52,801 nt of DNA from JBBCJM01 sp037190175 (GTDB lineage Bacteria > Pseudomonadota > Alphaproteobacteria > Rhodobacterales > Rhodobacteraceae). A program made the position numbers and the translations under genes. Of this stretch, positions 40,695-47,800 are shown piece after piece (the stretch's first letter is position 1; every line of letters starts with the position of its first letter). The DNA is taken from positions 1-52,801 of the forward strand of contig JBBCJM010000038.1 of NCBI GenBank assembly GCA_037190175.1, read 5' to 3'. Under the pieces are notes generated by a model. That model saw nothing but the letters and a program-made list of their open reading frames with translations. It had not been told where the DNA came from and did not search any database.

Positions 40695-40888
40695 GCGATG
40701 AGCCCCGCGCGCCCCGCCCCGCCTTCGACCGCCGGATGCTGGAGGCGCTGGTCTGCCCGCTGACCCAGGCGGTGCTGCACTGGGACGCCGAGCGGCAGGA
40801 ACTGGTCTCGAAACCCGCGGGCCTTGCCTATCCGCTGCGCGACGGCATTCCGGTGATGTTGCCGGCCGAGGCGCGGGAGCTGGACTGA
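40691..40888 (+). CDS. Trm112-family protein
   Basis: A 65-residue protein of the Trm112/YcaR family: RMLEALVCPLTQAVLHWDAE, then LVSKPAGLAYPLRDGIPVML, which matches the family consensus closely. Family members bind methyltransferases as activating partners. As in many bacterial forms, the zinc-binding cysteines are lost except one. It overlaps the Lon-domain gene by four bases. A 24-residue proline-rich leader precedes the core. Confidence 0.88.
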   Translation: MSDEPRAPRPAFDRRMLEALVCPLTQAVLHWDAERQELVSKPAGLAYPLRDGIPVMLPAEARELD

Positions 40889-40969
40889 CCGCGACGCGCG
40901 GGGCGCTTCACAGGCCGGGATGAATCGGGTAAGCCGCGGGAAACGCCCACAACCGAGGATCATCCCGCC

Positions 40970-41137
40970 ATGGCCGGCCCACACCATCACGACGACGCGC
41001 ACGCCGTTGCCCATGTCCCGGGCACCATGGACATCTCGGTGCAGGAAAAGACCTTCGCGGGCTTCCTGCGCATGTCGACCTGGGTCGCCGGCATCTCCAT
41101 CGCGGTGCTGGTGTTCCTGGCGCTGGCGAACACCTGA
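40970..41137 (+). CDS. aa3-type cytochrome c oxidase subunit IV
   Basis: A 55-residue membrane protein. A His/Asp-rich N-terminus (GPHHHDDAHAVAH) is followed by GTMDISVQEKTFAGFLRMST and one hydrophobic helix (WVAGISIAVLVFLALAN). This is the small alphaproteobacterial subunit IV, seen with one helix in the Paracoccus aa3 oxidase structure. GAGGAT lies upstream. It is away from the other oxidase genes, as is usual for this subunit. It is too short to stand out among the many spurious frames, but the match is clear. Confidence 0.88.
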   Translation: MAGPHHHDDAHAVAHVPGTMDISVQEKTFAGFLRMSTWVAGISIAVLVFLALANT

Positions 41138-41148
41138 CCCCCGCGCAG

Positions 41149-41763
41149 ATGCCCCGTTTCCTGATCTGCCTGCTGGCGATGCTGGCGCTGGCGGCCTGCG
41201 GCACCGCCGAACCGAAATGGGCGCCGGACGACCAGGTGGCGGCGGCGCGCTATGTCCACAGCGGGCCGCCCGCGATCACGCTCTATACCGTGCTGTCCAC
41301 CCGCGACGGCAACGGCGCGCATTCCGGGCTGATGGTCAACAGCACCGAGCGGGCGATCTTCGACCCGGCCGGCACCTGGTATCACCCCCACCTGCCCGAG
41401 CGGAACGACGTGCATTTCGGCATGTCGCCCAAGATGGTGAGCTTCTACATCGACTATCACGCGAGGGAGACCTTCGACGTGGTGGAACAGACCATCGTGG
41501 TCAGCCCCGAGGTGGCGGCGCTGGCGATGCAGCGGATCAAGGAATACGGCGCGGTGCCCAAGGCCCAGTGCACGCTGGCGATCTCGACCGTGCTGCGGGG
41601 CCTGCCGGGGTTCGAGCATCTGTCGCGCACCTGGTATCCCAAGAAGCTGATGCAGGAATTCGCGCAGCTGCCCGGGGTGGCCACCCGCCGGATCACCGAC
41701 GACGACGCCGACAACAACCACGGCGTGCTCATGGTGCAGGCACGGGAGGCGGCCACCCAGTGA
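41149..41763 (+). CDS. Putative lipoprotein of unknown function
   Basis: A 204-residue protein with a lipoprotein signal (MPRFLICLLAMLALAACG, lipobox LAAC), so it should be anchored in a membrane facing the periplasm. The body contains TLYTVLSTRDGNGAHSGLMVNS, HFGMSPKMVSFYIDYHARE and a Cys in KAQCTLAIST. I do not recognise the family. The His/Ser/Cys pattern would allow a papain-like fold, but I cannot establish it. It lies 11 bp after the oxidase subunit and overlaps the next gene (GTGA), so it is part of the same short operon. Confidence 0.8.
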   Translation: MPRFLICLLAMLALAACGTAEPKWAPDDQVAAARYVHSGPPAITLYTVLSTRDGNGAHSGLMVNSTERAIFDPAGTWYHPHLPERNDVHFGMSPKMVSFYIDYHARETFDVVEQTIVVSPEVAALAMQRIKEYGAVPKAQCTLAISTVLRGLPGFEHLSRTWYPKKLMQEFAQLPGVATRRITDDDADNNHGVLMVQAREAATQ

Positions 41764-42365
41764 GCGGGGGCCCGCCGGTGCCGCCGGTGCGCGTCCTGCA
41801 TGGGCTGCCGCCCCATCTGCTGGCCGAGGCGGCGGCGCTTTACTGGAGCGCCTTCGGCGCCAAGCTGGGCCGGGTGATGGGGCCCCAGGCGCGGGCGGTG
41901 GCCTATCTGACCCGGATCATCGACCCCGGGCACGCGCTGGCGGCGGTGGACGACGCGGGGCGGCTGGTCGGCATCCTGGGCTTCAAGACCTACCGCGGCG
42001 CCTTCGCCGAGGGGCGGCTGCGCGACCTTGCCGCGGTCTATGGCTGGCCCGGCGCGCTGTGGCGCGGGGCGCTGCTGGACATGCTGTCGCGCGAGGTGGA
42101 CAACGGCCGCTTCCTGTTCGACGGCATCTGCGTGCCCGGCCCGGCGCGCGGGCAGGGGGTGGGCACGCGGCTGATCGCCGAGGCGGCGCAGGTGGCCGCC
42201 GGCATGGGCTATGCCGAGATGCGGCTGGACGTGATCGACACCAACCTGCGGGCGCGGGCGCTCTATGAACGGCTGGGCTTCCGCGCGGTCGGCGTGCACC
42301 GGCTGGGCGCGCTGCGCCATGTGTTCGGCTTCGACGCAGCGGTGACCATGGTGCGGGCGGTCTGA
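41760..42365 (+). CDS. GNAT-family N-acetyltransferase
   Basis: A 201-residue acetyltransferase. The acetyl-CoA pyrophosphate loop is PGPARGQGVGTRLIAEA (motif A), preceded by the strand FDGICV and followed by MRLDVIDTNLRARALYERLGF (motif B), the standard GNAT C-terminal pattern. The start is a GTG overlapping the lipoprotein stop; a GTG six codons later is possible. The acceptor is unknown. It ends 14 bp from the convergent hemN. Confidence 0.88.
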   Translation: MSGGPPVPPVRVLHGLPPHLLAEAAALYWSAFGAKLGRVMGPQARAVAYLTRIIDPGHALAAVDDAGRLVGILGFKTYRGAFAEGRLRDLAAVYGWPGALWRGALLDMLSREVDNGRFLFDGICVPGPARGQGVGTRLIAEAAQVAAGMGYAEMRLDVIDTNLRARALYERLGFRAVGVHRLGALRHVFGFDAAVTMVRAV

Positions 42366-42379
42366 GCCCCGGAGGCCGG

Positions 42380-43750
42380 TCAGATCGCGGTGGCGTGCTG
42401 CTTCACATGCGTGGGATCGTAGGCGTCGAAGGCACGGGCCACCATGCGGGCCAGCGGGCGGCCCTGCGGCAGGATGCGGAAGCCCGTGGCGTCCACCGCC
42501 ACCATGCCGGGAAAGGCCGCGGCGGCGGAGCGGAACAGATCCTCCAGCCGCCCCGGCGTGGTGTCGTAGCCGCGCAGCAGCTCCGCCCGGCCGACCGCGA
42601 AGTCGCACATCAGCGCCTCGATGATCCGCGCCCGCAGCCGGTCCTCGCCGGCGAAGGCATGGCCGCGCGCGGTGGCCAGCCGCCCGGCCCGGATCGCCTC
42701 GGTGTATTTCCCGGTCGCCGGGGCGTTCTGCGCATAGCCCTGCGGAAAGCGCGAGATCGCCGAGGCCCCGAGGCCGATCAGCACCTCCACCGTGTCGTCG
42801 GTATAGCCCTGGAAGTTGCGCCGCAGCCGCCCCTCGGCCGCGGCCCGCGCCAGGCCGTCGCCGGGCAGGGCGAAATGGTCGATCCCGATCTCCACATGGC
42901 CCGCGCGCAGGAACAGCTCGCGCGCGGCCTCGAACAGCGCCAGCCGCTCCTCCGGCCCCGGCAGCGCCTCGGTGGGGATCAGCGCCTGCCGCCGGCTCAT
43001 CCACGGCACATGCGCATAGCCGTAGAGCGCTACCCGGTCGGGCTCCAGCGATAGCAGCTGGCGCACCGAGGCGGCGATGCGGCCGCGGGTCTGGTGCGGC
43101 AGGCCGAAGAGGATGTCGGCGTTGAGGCTGGCCACCCCCCGCGCCCGGATCGCGCGGACCACCTGCGCGGTGAGTTCATAGCTCTGCTCGCGGCCGATGG
43201 TGCGCTGGATCTCGGGGTCGAAGTCCTGCACCCCGATCGAGGCGCGGTTCATCCCGGCCGCCGCCAGCGCGTCCAGCCGGGCGTCGTCGACCTCTGACGG
43301 GTCGATCTCGACCGAGAATTCCATCCCCTCGGCCGGCGGCACCGTGGCGAAGACCGCCCCGGCCAGCTCGCCGATGGCATCGGGGGTCAGCAGCGTGGGC
43401 GTGCCCCCGCCCCAGTGCAGGCGCTGGAGCCGCACGCCGCGGGGCAGGTTGGCCTTCAGCAGCGCCAGCTCCGCCGTCAGCGTGCGGACATAGGCGATCA
43501 CCGGCGCGTCCGAGGTGGTACCCTGGGTGCGACAGGCGCAGAACCAGCACAGCCGGCGGCAGAAGGGGACGTGCAGATAGAGCGAAACCGCGCTACCTTC
43601 CGGGATGGCCCGAATCCATTCCCCCATGCGCTCGGGCCCCACGCCCGGCCCGAACTGGGGGGCGGTGGGATAGCTTGTGTATCGGGGTACGCGCGCGTCA
43701 AAAAGACCCAGACGGCGCAAGTCGGTTTGCGGTTCCATGGCGGAAGACAT
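42380..43750 (-). CDS. hemN: Oxygen-independent coproporphyrinogen III oxidase
   Basis: A 456-residue radical-SAM enzyme for anaerobic haem and bacteriochlorophyll precursor synthesis. The 4Fe-4S motif CRRLCWFC (Cys 64, 68, 71) is the radical-SAM CxxxCxxC. RYTSYPTAPQF, LHWGGGTPTLL, SVEIDPSEVDD and RRNFQGYTDD are HemN signatures. The start is ATG 43750 or ATG 43738 (MEPQTDLRRL); neither has a clear ribosome site. It is divergent from fnrL, with an FNR box between them, which fits the known FnrL control of hemN/hemZ in Rhodobacter. Confidence 0.93.
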   Translation of the reverse strand: MSSAMEPQTDLRRLGLFDARVPRYTSYPTAPQFGPGVGPERMGEWIRAIPEGSAVSLYLHVPFCRRLCWFCACRTQGTTSDAPVIAYVRTLTAELALLKANLPRGVRLQRLHWGGGTPTLLTPDAIGELAGAVFATVPPAEGMEFSVEIDPSEVDDARLDALAAAGMNRASIGVQDFDPEIQRTIGREQSYELTAQVVRAIRARGVASLNADILFGLPHQTRGRIAASVRQLLSLEPDRVALYGYAHVPWMSRRQALIPTEALPGPEERLALFEAARELFLRAGHVEIGIDHFALPGDGLARAAAEGRLRRNFQGYTDDTVEVLIGLGASAISRFPQGYAQNAPATGKYTEAIRAGRLATARGHAFAGEDRLRARIIEALMCDFAVGRAELLRGYDTTPGRLEDLFRSAAAAFPGMVAVDATGFRILPQGRPLARMVARAFDAYDPTHVKQHATAI

Positions 43751-43773
43751 AGATAGTGCGGCGCACCCGCGCC

Positions 43774-43787
43774 TTGATGCAGGTCAA
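43774..43787. promoter_or_regulatory. FNR box between hemN and fnrL
   Basis: TTGATGCAGGTCAA matches the FNR/FnrL consensus TTGAT-N4-ATCAA at nine of ten positions. It ends 18 bp before the fnrL ATG, close enough to block that promoter (autorepression), and its centre is about 42 bp before hemN ATG 43738. A minus-strand TATGTC at 43751-43746 sits where the -10 of an FNR-activated promoter would be. Confidence 0.8.
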
Positions 43788-43804
43788 TCGAAGGAGGCCG
43801 ATCC

Positions 43805-44557
43805 ATGATCTCGATGCGGGAGGCGCCTTCGCTGGTGCAGGACTGCGGCGGCTGCCCGATCCGCCATCGCGCCGTCTGCGCCCGCTGCGAGACCGAAGAG
43901 CTCGTGCGGCTGGAATCGATGAAATACTATCGCAGCTTCCAGGCCGGCCAGCCGGTGGTCTGGTCGGGCGACCGGATGGACTTCGTGGGCTCGGTGGTCT
44001 CGGGCGTCGCCACGCTGACCCAGACCATGGAGGACGGGCGGCGGCAGATGGTGGGGCTTCTCCTGCCCTCGGACTTCGTGGGCCGGCCGGGGCGTCCCTC
44101 GGCGGCCTATGACGTGACCGCGGTCACCGACGTGGTCATGTGCTGCTTTCGCAAGAAGGCCTTCGAGACCATGATGTCCGAGACCCCGCGCGTCGCCCAC
44201 CGCCTGCTGGAGATGACGCTGGACGAGCTGGACGCGGCGCGGGAGTGGATGCTGCTTCTGGGCCGCAAGACGGCGCGGGAGAAGCTCGCCTCGCTGCTGG
44301 TGATTCTCGCCCGCCGCGATGCCGCGCTGAAGCTGCAGGTGCGCACCGCGGGCAGCCTGGTCTTCGACCTGCCGCTGACGCGCGAGCAGATGGCGGACTA
44401 TCTGGGCCTGACGCTGGAGACGGTGAGCCGGCAGTTCAGCGCGCTGCGCCGCGACGGGATCATCTCGCTGGACGGCACCCGCCACGTGCGGGTGGCCGAC
44501 ATGGACCGCCTGCTGGAAGAGGCGGGCGACGACGCCGACGGCGGCGTGCCGGGCTGA
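43805..44557 (+). CDS. fnrL: FnrL, oxygen-sensing Fe-S transcriptional regulator
   Basis: A 250-residue Crp/Fnr regulator. N-terminal cysteines C14, C17 and C25 (with an extra C28) and internal C113/C114 (VVMCCFRK) can hold the oxygen-labile 4Fe-4S cluster. The recognition helix LTLETVSRQFSALRRDG carries the E-SR triad that reads TTGAT half-sites. AAGGAGG lies 7 bp before the ATG; a second ATG three codons later is possible. It is divergent from hemN and probably autoregulated through the FNR box 18 bp upstream. It would control the aerobic-anaerobic switch. Confidence 0.93.
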   Translation: MISMREAPSLVQDCGGCPIRHRAVCARCETEELVRLESMKYYRSFQAGQPVVWSGDRMDFVGSVVSGVATLTQTMEDGRRQMVGLLLPSDFVGRPGRPSAAYDVTAVTDVVMCCFRKKAFETMMSETPRVAHRLLEMTLDELDAAREWMLLLGRKTAREKLASLLVILARRDAALKLQVRTAGSLVFDLPLTREQMADYLGLTLETVSRQFSALRRDGIISLDGTRHVRVADMDRLLEEAGDDADGGVPG

Positions 44558-44658
44558 CGCCCGCGCGCCGGCCCGCTTGGCAAGGACCGGGGGCGGCGCT
44601 AGGAAGCGGGCGTTTCACCCGGGCCGACTCAGGCGGCCCCCATCAGGAGATGCGTGTC

Positions 44659-45534
44659 ATGTTCAAGGGATCGATCCCTGCCCTGGTCACGCCGTTCAGG
44701 AACGGCGTCGTGGACTTCGACGCGCTGAAGAAACTGGTGGACTGGCAGATCGCCGAGGGCTCGCACGGCTTGGTGCCGGTGGGGACCACGGGGGAAAGTC
44801 CCACGCTTTCCCACGAGGAGCACGAGGCGGTGATCGAGGCGGTGGTGCAATATGCCGCCGGGCGGGTGCCGGTGATCGCCGGGGCCGGGTCGAACTCCAC
44901 CACCGAGGCGATCGGGCTGGCGCGCCATGCCGAGCGGGTGGGGGCCGATGCCGTGCTGGTGGTGACCCCCTATTACAACAAGCCCACGCAGGCCGGGCTG
45001 ATCGCGCATTTCACCGCGCTGCACGAGGCCTGCGGGCTGCCGATCATCATCTACAACATCCCCGGCCGTTCGGTGGTGGACATGATGCCGGCCACCATGG
45101 GCGAACTGGCGAAGCTGCCGCGCATCGTGGGGGTGAAGGACGCCACCGGGCGGCTGGAGCGGGTGAGCCAGCAGCGCATCACCTGCGGGCCCGAGTTCAT
45201 CCAGCTGTCGGGCGAGGACGCCACCGCGCTGGGCTTCAACGCCCATGGCGGGCGCGGCTGCATCAGCGTGACCGCCAACGTGGCCCCGCGGCTCTGCGCC
45301 GAGTTCCAGGAGGCGACGCTGGCCGGCGACTATGCCCGCGCGCTGGCCTGGCAGGACCGGCTGATGCCGCTGCACGAGGCGATCTTCATCGAGCCGGGGC
45401 TGTGCGGCGCGAAATACGCGCTGTCGCGGCTGGGCCATTGCGGCGAGGAGGTGCGGCTGCCGCTGGTGGAGGTGACCGAGGGCACCAGGGCCCGGATCGA
45501 CGCCGCCATGCGCCACGCGGGGCTGCTGAACTGA
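44659..45534 (+). CDS. dapA: 4-hydroxy-tetrahydrodipicolinate synthase
   Basis: A 291-residue (beta/alpha)8 aldolase that condenses pyruvate with aspartate semialdehyde in lysine and diaminopimelate synthesis. Key residues are visible: T44-T45 (VGTTGESPT), Y105-Y106 (VTPYYNKPT), Y132 (IIIYNIPGR) and the Schiff-base lysine K160 (VGVKDATG). The ATG at 44659 is preceded by AGGAGA at good distance; an in-frame ATG three codons earlier overlaps that site and is less likely. It stands alone, followed by a palindromic repeat. Confidence 0.95.
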   Translation: MFKGSIPALVTPFRNGVVDFDALKKLVDWQIAEGSHGLVPVGTTGESPTLSHEEHEAVIEAVVQYAAGRVPVIAGAGSNSTTEAIGLARHAERVGADAVLVVTPYYNKPTQAGLIAHFTALHEACGLPIIIYNIPGRSVVDMMPATMGELAKLPRIVGVKDATGRLERVSQQRITCGPEFIQLSGEDATALGFNAHGGRGCISVTANVAPRLCAEFQEATLAGDYARALAWQDRLMPLHEAIFIEPGLCGAKYALSRLGHCGEEVRLPLVEVTEGTRARIDAAMRHAGLLN

Positions 45535-45581
45535 GCGGTTCAGACGGGCCGCTGCCACTGGCACCACCGGATGAGATCTCT

Positions 45582-45676
45582 CACCTCCCTCCCCCTTGTG
45601 GGGAGGGATGGGGAGGGGGGTTCCGGACCGCGGCAGGCCCCCTCCCCCAACCCCTCCCACGCGGGGAGGGGAGGTG
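45582..45676. repeat. 95-bp nested palindromic repeat (MITE/REP-like) between dapA and rlmH
   Basis: The element begins CACCTCCC and ends GGGAGGTG. Inside are two smaller hairpins (CCCTCCCC..GGGGAGGG and CCCCTCCC..GGGGAGG) around TTCCGGACCGCGGCAGG, so the whole 95 bp can fold as a cruciform. Repeats of this CCCTCCCC/GGGGAGGG form are scattered in many alphaproteobacterial genomes. It also ends transcription units from both sides. Only one copy is in this window. Confidence 0.7.
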
Positions 45677-45727
45677 TCTTTCCTGCCGGCGGTTCCGCTT
45701 GAACCGATCCGGTTCCGGAGCTGTGGT

Positions 45728-46198
45728 TCACGCCCGGTGATAGGGCCCGCCCGCCAGGATGGTGGCGGCGCGGTACAGCTGTTCGGCCAGCATCACCCGC
45801 ACCAGCATGTGCGGCCAGACCATGGGCCCGAGGCTGATCGCCAGGTCGGCCTCGGCGCGCAGGGCGGGGTCCAGCCCGTCCGCGCCCCCGATCACCAGCG
45901 CCGCGTCCTGCCGCCCCGCATCGCGCCAGCCGGCCAGCCGGGCGGCGAAGGCGGGGCTGGTGAGCATCTGCCCCCGTTCGTCCAGCACCGCCATGACCGC
46001 CCCCACCGGCACCGCCCGGCGCAAGAGCGCGGCCTCGGCCGCCATGCCGCCGCCCCTGCGGTCCTCGACCTCATGCTCGGCGACGGGGCCCAGGCCCAGG
46101 GGCCGGCCGGTGCGGTCGAAACGGGCCAGATAGTCGTCGACAAGGCTGCGCTCGGGGCCGGGGCGCAGTCGGCCCACCGCCACCAGATGCAGCCGCAT
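45728..46198 (-). CDS. rlmH: 23S rRNA (pseudouridine1915-N3)-methyltransferase
   Basis: A 156-residue SPOUT methyltransferase that modifies the pseudouridine at 1915 in helix 69 of 23S rRNA. MRLHLVAVGRL at the start, VLDERGQMLTSPAFAARL, LVIGGADGLDP (the trefoil-knot SAM loop) and ISLGPMVWPHMLVRVMLAEQLYRA with the final PYHR are the family hallmarks. The ATG overlaps the rsfS stop by one base (TGATG), the usual rsfS-rlmH pairing. Confidence 0.95.
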   Translation of the reverse strand: MRLHLVAVGRLRPGPERSLVDDYLARFDRTGRPLGLGPVAEHEVEDRRGGGMAAEAALLRRAVPVGAVMAVLDERGQMLTSPAFAARLAGWRDAGRQDAALVIGGADGLDPALRAEADLAISLGPMVWPHMLVRVMLAEQLYRAATILAGGPYHRA

Positions 46199-46608
46199 CA
46201 GGCCCGGGCGAGGCGGGGGTGCCCCACGGGAAGCCACATCTTTTCAAGCTGGTAGAACTCGCGCACCTCGGGGCGGAAGACATGCACGATCACGTCGCCG
46301 GTGTCGATCAGCACCCAGTCGGCGGTCTCCTTGCCTTCCATCTTGCAGGCGATGCCCATCTCCTGCTTCAGCCGGTCGACCAGCTTTTCCGCGATCGCCG
46401 CCACCTGCCGGGTCGAGCGGCCCGAGGCGATCACCATGAAGTCGGCCATGTCCGAGCGGCCGCGCAGGTCGATCTCGACGATATCCTCGGCCTTGTCGTC
46501 TTCCAGCGAGGCCAGCACGCGGGACAGGACCTGTTCGGGGGTGGCGTCGCCCCGGGCGGCGGGGCGCGGTCCGACCGGCAATCCGGTCGAGGGGTCAGAG
46601 TGCGACAG
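46198..46608 (-). CDS. rsfS: Ribosome silencing factor
   Basis: The product binds ribosomal protein uL14 and blocks subunit joining when nutrients are short. The core reads ILSRVLASLEDDKAEDIVEIDLRG (first residue V in this protein), then FMVIASGRSTRQVAAIAEKL and ETADWVLIDTGDVIVHVFRPEVREFY. The start is uncertain. GGAGG at about 46621-46617 is well placed for a CTG at 46608 (136 residues); a TTG at 46581 gives 127; the only in-frame ATG (46818) would add 70 atypical residues. I give the CTG boundary because of the ribosome site. Confidence 0.85.
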   Translation of the reverse strand: MSHSDPSTGLPVGPRPAARGDATPEQVLSRVLASLEDDKAEDIVEIDLRGRSDMADFMVIASGRSTRQVAAIAEKLVDRLKQEMGIACKMEGKETADWVLIDTGDVIVHVFRPEVREFYQLEKMWLPVGHPRLARA

Positions 46609-46905
46609 GTCGTGGTCCTCCGGGCGGCGCGCCGCATCAGACCCCGGCGCTGGGCATGGGCCAAGGTTAGCACCGCATCGAGGCCCACTCAATCCGGGCG
46701 CGCACGGGGTGGCGAATGCCTGCCTTGGCCGCCCCGCCTGCGACGTGGTGACGCAAGGGCACGCCGCGGCGGAATTTTCGCGCACGGATGCAACCCGGCG
46801 ATGCGATGAGCGTTGCATGTCGGTCGCGGATCGGGCATCAAGTATGACAGCGACCAGCCCGGCCAGGCTGTTCCGGTTGCAGAACTGTCAGTCGAAAGTG
46901 GAACC

Positions 46906-47502
46906 ATGCGTATCCTGAAGTCCTGTCTCGTCGCACTCTCCCTCGTCTTCTCCGCCCCGCTTGCCGCCCAGGCCAGCACGCTCGACTTCGAGGACCTGTC
47001 CCACATGACCGAGATCGCCGGCGGCTATGCCGGGCTGAACTGGTCGAACTTCGGCGTGTACGACAGCTCTTACGGGCCGACCCCCTCGGGCTATGTCACC
47101 GCCGACACCAAGGTCGCCTTCAACCGCATGGGCCAGTCGGCTTCCTTCAGCTCGGACATCGACTTCACGCTGGACAGCCTGAGCCTGACCGCCGCCTGGA
47201 ACAACGGGCTGACGGTGCTGATCAAGGGCTGGAACGACGGGGCCGTCGCCTTCACCACCACGGTGGAGCTGACCACCACCGCGATCACCCGGCTGGCGCT
47301 GAACTGGAGCGGGATCGACAAGGTGTCCTTCCATGCCTCGGGCGGCATCGACGCCGGGTACAATGGCAGCGGCACCCATTTCGCGCTGGACAACCTCACG
47401 CTCGGCACGGTGGCGCCGGTTCCGCTGCCCGCGGGCGCGCCGCTGCTGCTGCTCGGGCTGGGTGCGCTGGGCGTCGCCGCCCGCCGGCGCCGGAACGCCT
47501 GA
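46906..47502 (+). CDS. VPLPA-CTERM sorting-domain protein 1
   Basis: A 198-residue secreted protein. A Sec signal (MRILKSCLVALSLVFSAPLA) is cut near AQAS. The body (TLDFEDLSHMTEIAGGYAGL onward) looks like a beta-sandwich, with many aromatic and threonine residues. The C-terminus is a textbook VPLPA-CTERM: VPLPAGAPLLLLGLGALGVA followed by ARRRRNA. The Rhodobacterales exosortase system recognises this tail and moves the protein to the envelope or matrix. No exosortase gene is in the window. The 297 bp before it (46609-46905) contain no other gene. Confidence 0.88.
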   Translation: MRILKSCLVALSLVFSAPLAAQASTLDFEDLSHMTEIAGGYAGLNWSNFGVYDSSYGPTPSGYVTADTKVAFNRMGQSASFSSDIDFTLDSLSLTAAWNNGLTVLIKGWNDGAVAFTTTVELTTTAITRLALNWSGIDKVSFHASGGIDAGYNGSGTHFALDNLTLGTVAPVPLPAGAPLLLLGLGALGVAARRRRNA

Positions 47503-47524
47503 CACGATTGCCCCCTGGCGCAGG

Positions 47525-47545
47525 CGGCCCCGCATTGCGGGGCCG
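47525..47545 (+). terminator. Hairpin after VPLPA-CTERM protein 1
   Basis: CGGCCCCGC, ATT, GCGGGGCCG: a perfect 9-bp stem 22 bp after the stop, followed by TTGG rather than a long T-run. Probable terminator. Confidence 0.65.
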
Positions 47546-47594
47546 TTGGCATGTCCGCCGCCATGGCAGGCGGGCCCGGGCCTGCCTCCCGCCC

Positions 47595-47623
47595 TTGCCC
47601 GCCGGGGGATTCGCGCGTATCTA
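47595..47623 (+). promoter_or_regulatory. Candidate leuC promoter
   Basis: TTGCCC (47595-47600), 17 bp, TATCTA (47618-47623). The next ATG (47631) starts 7 bp after the -10 hexamer, so transcription would begin on or beside that ATG. It is 170-200 bp upstream of leuC, and no better promoter lies between. Confidence 0.45.
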
Positions 47624-47630
47624 GCCCTGC

Positions 47631-47723
47631 ATGAACGGGTTCATCTACTTCAACATCACCGATCACGTGCGGCTGCCCGCGCGGTTCTTCGGTGCGACCC
47701 GCAACGTGCTTTCGCGGCTTTGA
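47631..47723 (+). CDS. Possible leaderless 30-residue ORF upstream of leuC
   Basis: The frame encodes MNGFIYFNITDHVRLPARFF then GATRNVLSRL and a TGA. There is no ribosome site, but the ATG sits exactly where transcription from the 47595 promoter should start, which would suit leaderless translation. The composition is not leucine-rich, so it is not a classic leu attenuator peptide. Whether it is a gene, a regulatory upstream ORF or chance is unclear. Confidence 0.35.
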   Translation: MNGFIYFNITDHVRLPARFFGATRNVLSRL

Positions 47724-47800
47724 CGCCGGCCGGGGCCGCGTGCCCCCGGCCCGGACCTGCCCGAACCCCGCTTCAAAGCCATCCCCAGAGGTGAGAGCCA

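Noticed and set aside
45582..45676. CRISPR-like repeat
   Set aside because: It is one nested palindrome without spacers or regular repetition.
47631..47723. leu operon attenuator peptide
   Set aside because: The short ORF has only two leucine codons, not adjacent, and no alternative terminator/antiterminator pair was seen before leuC.
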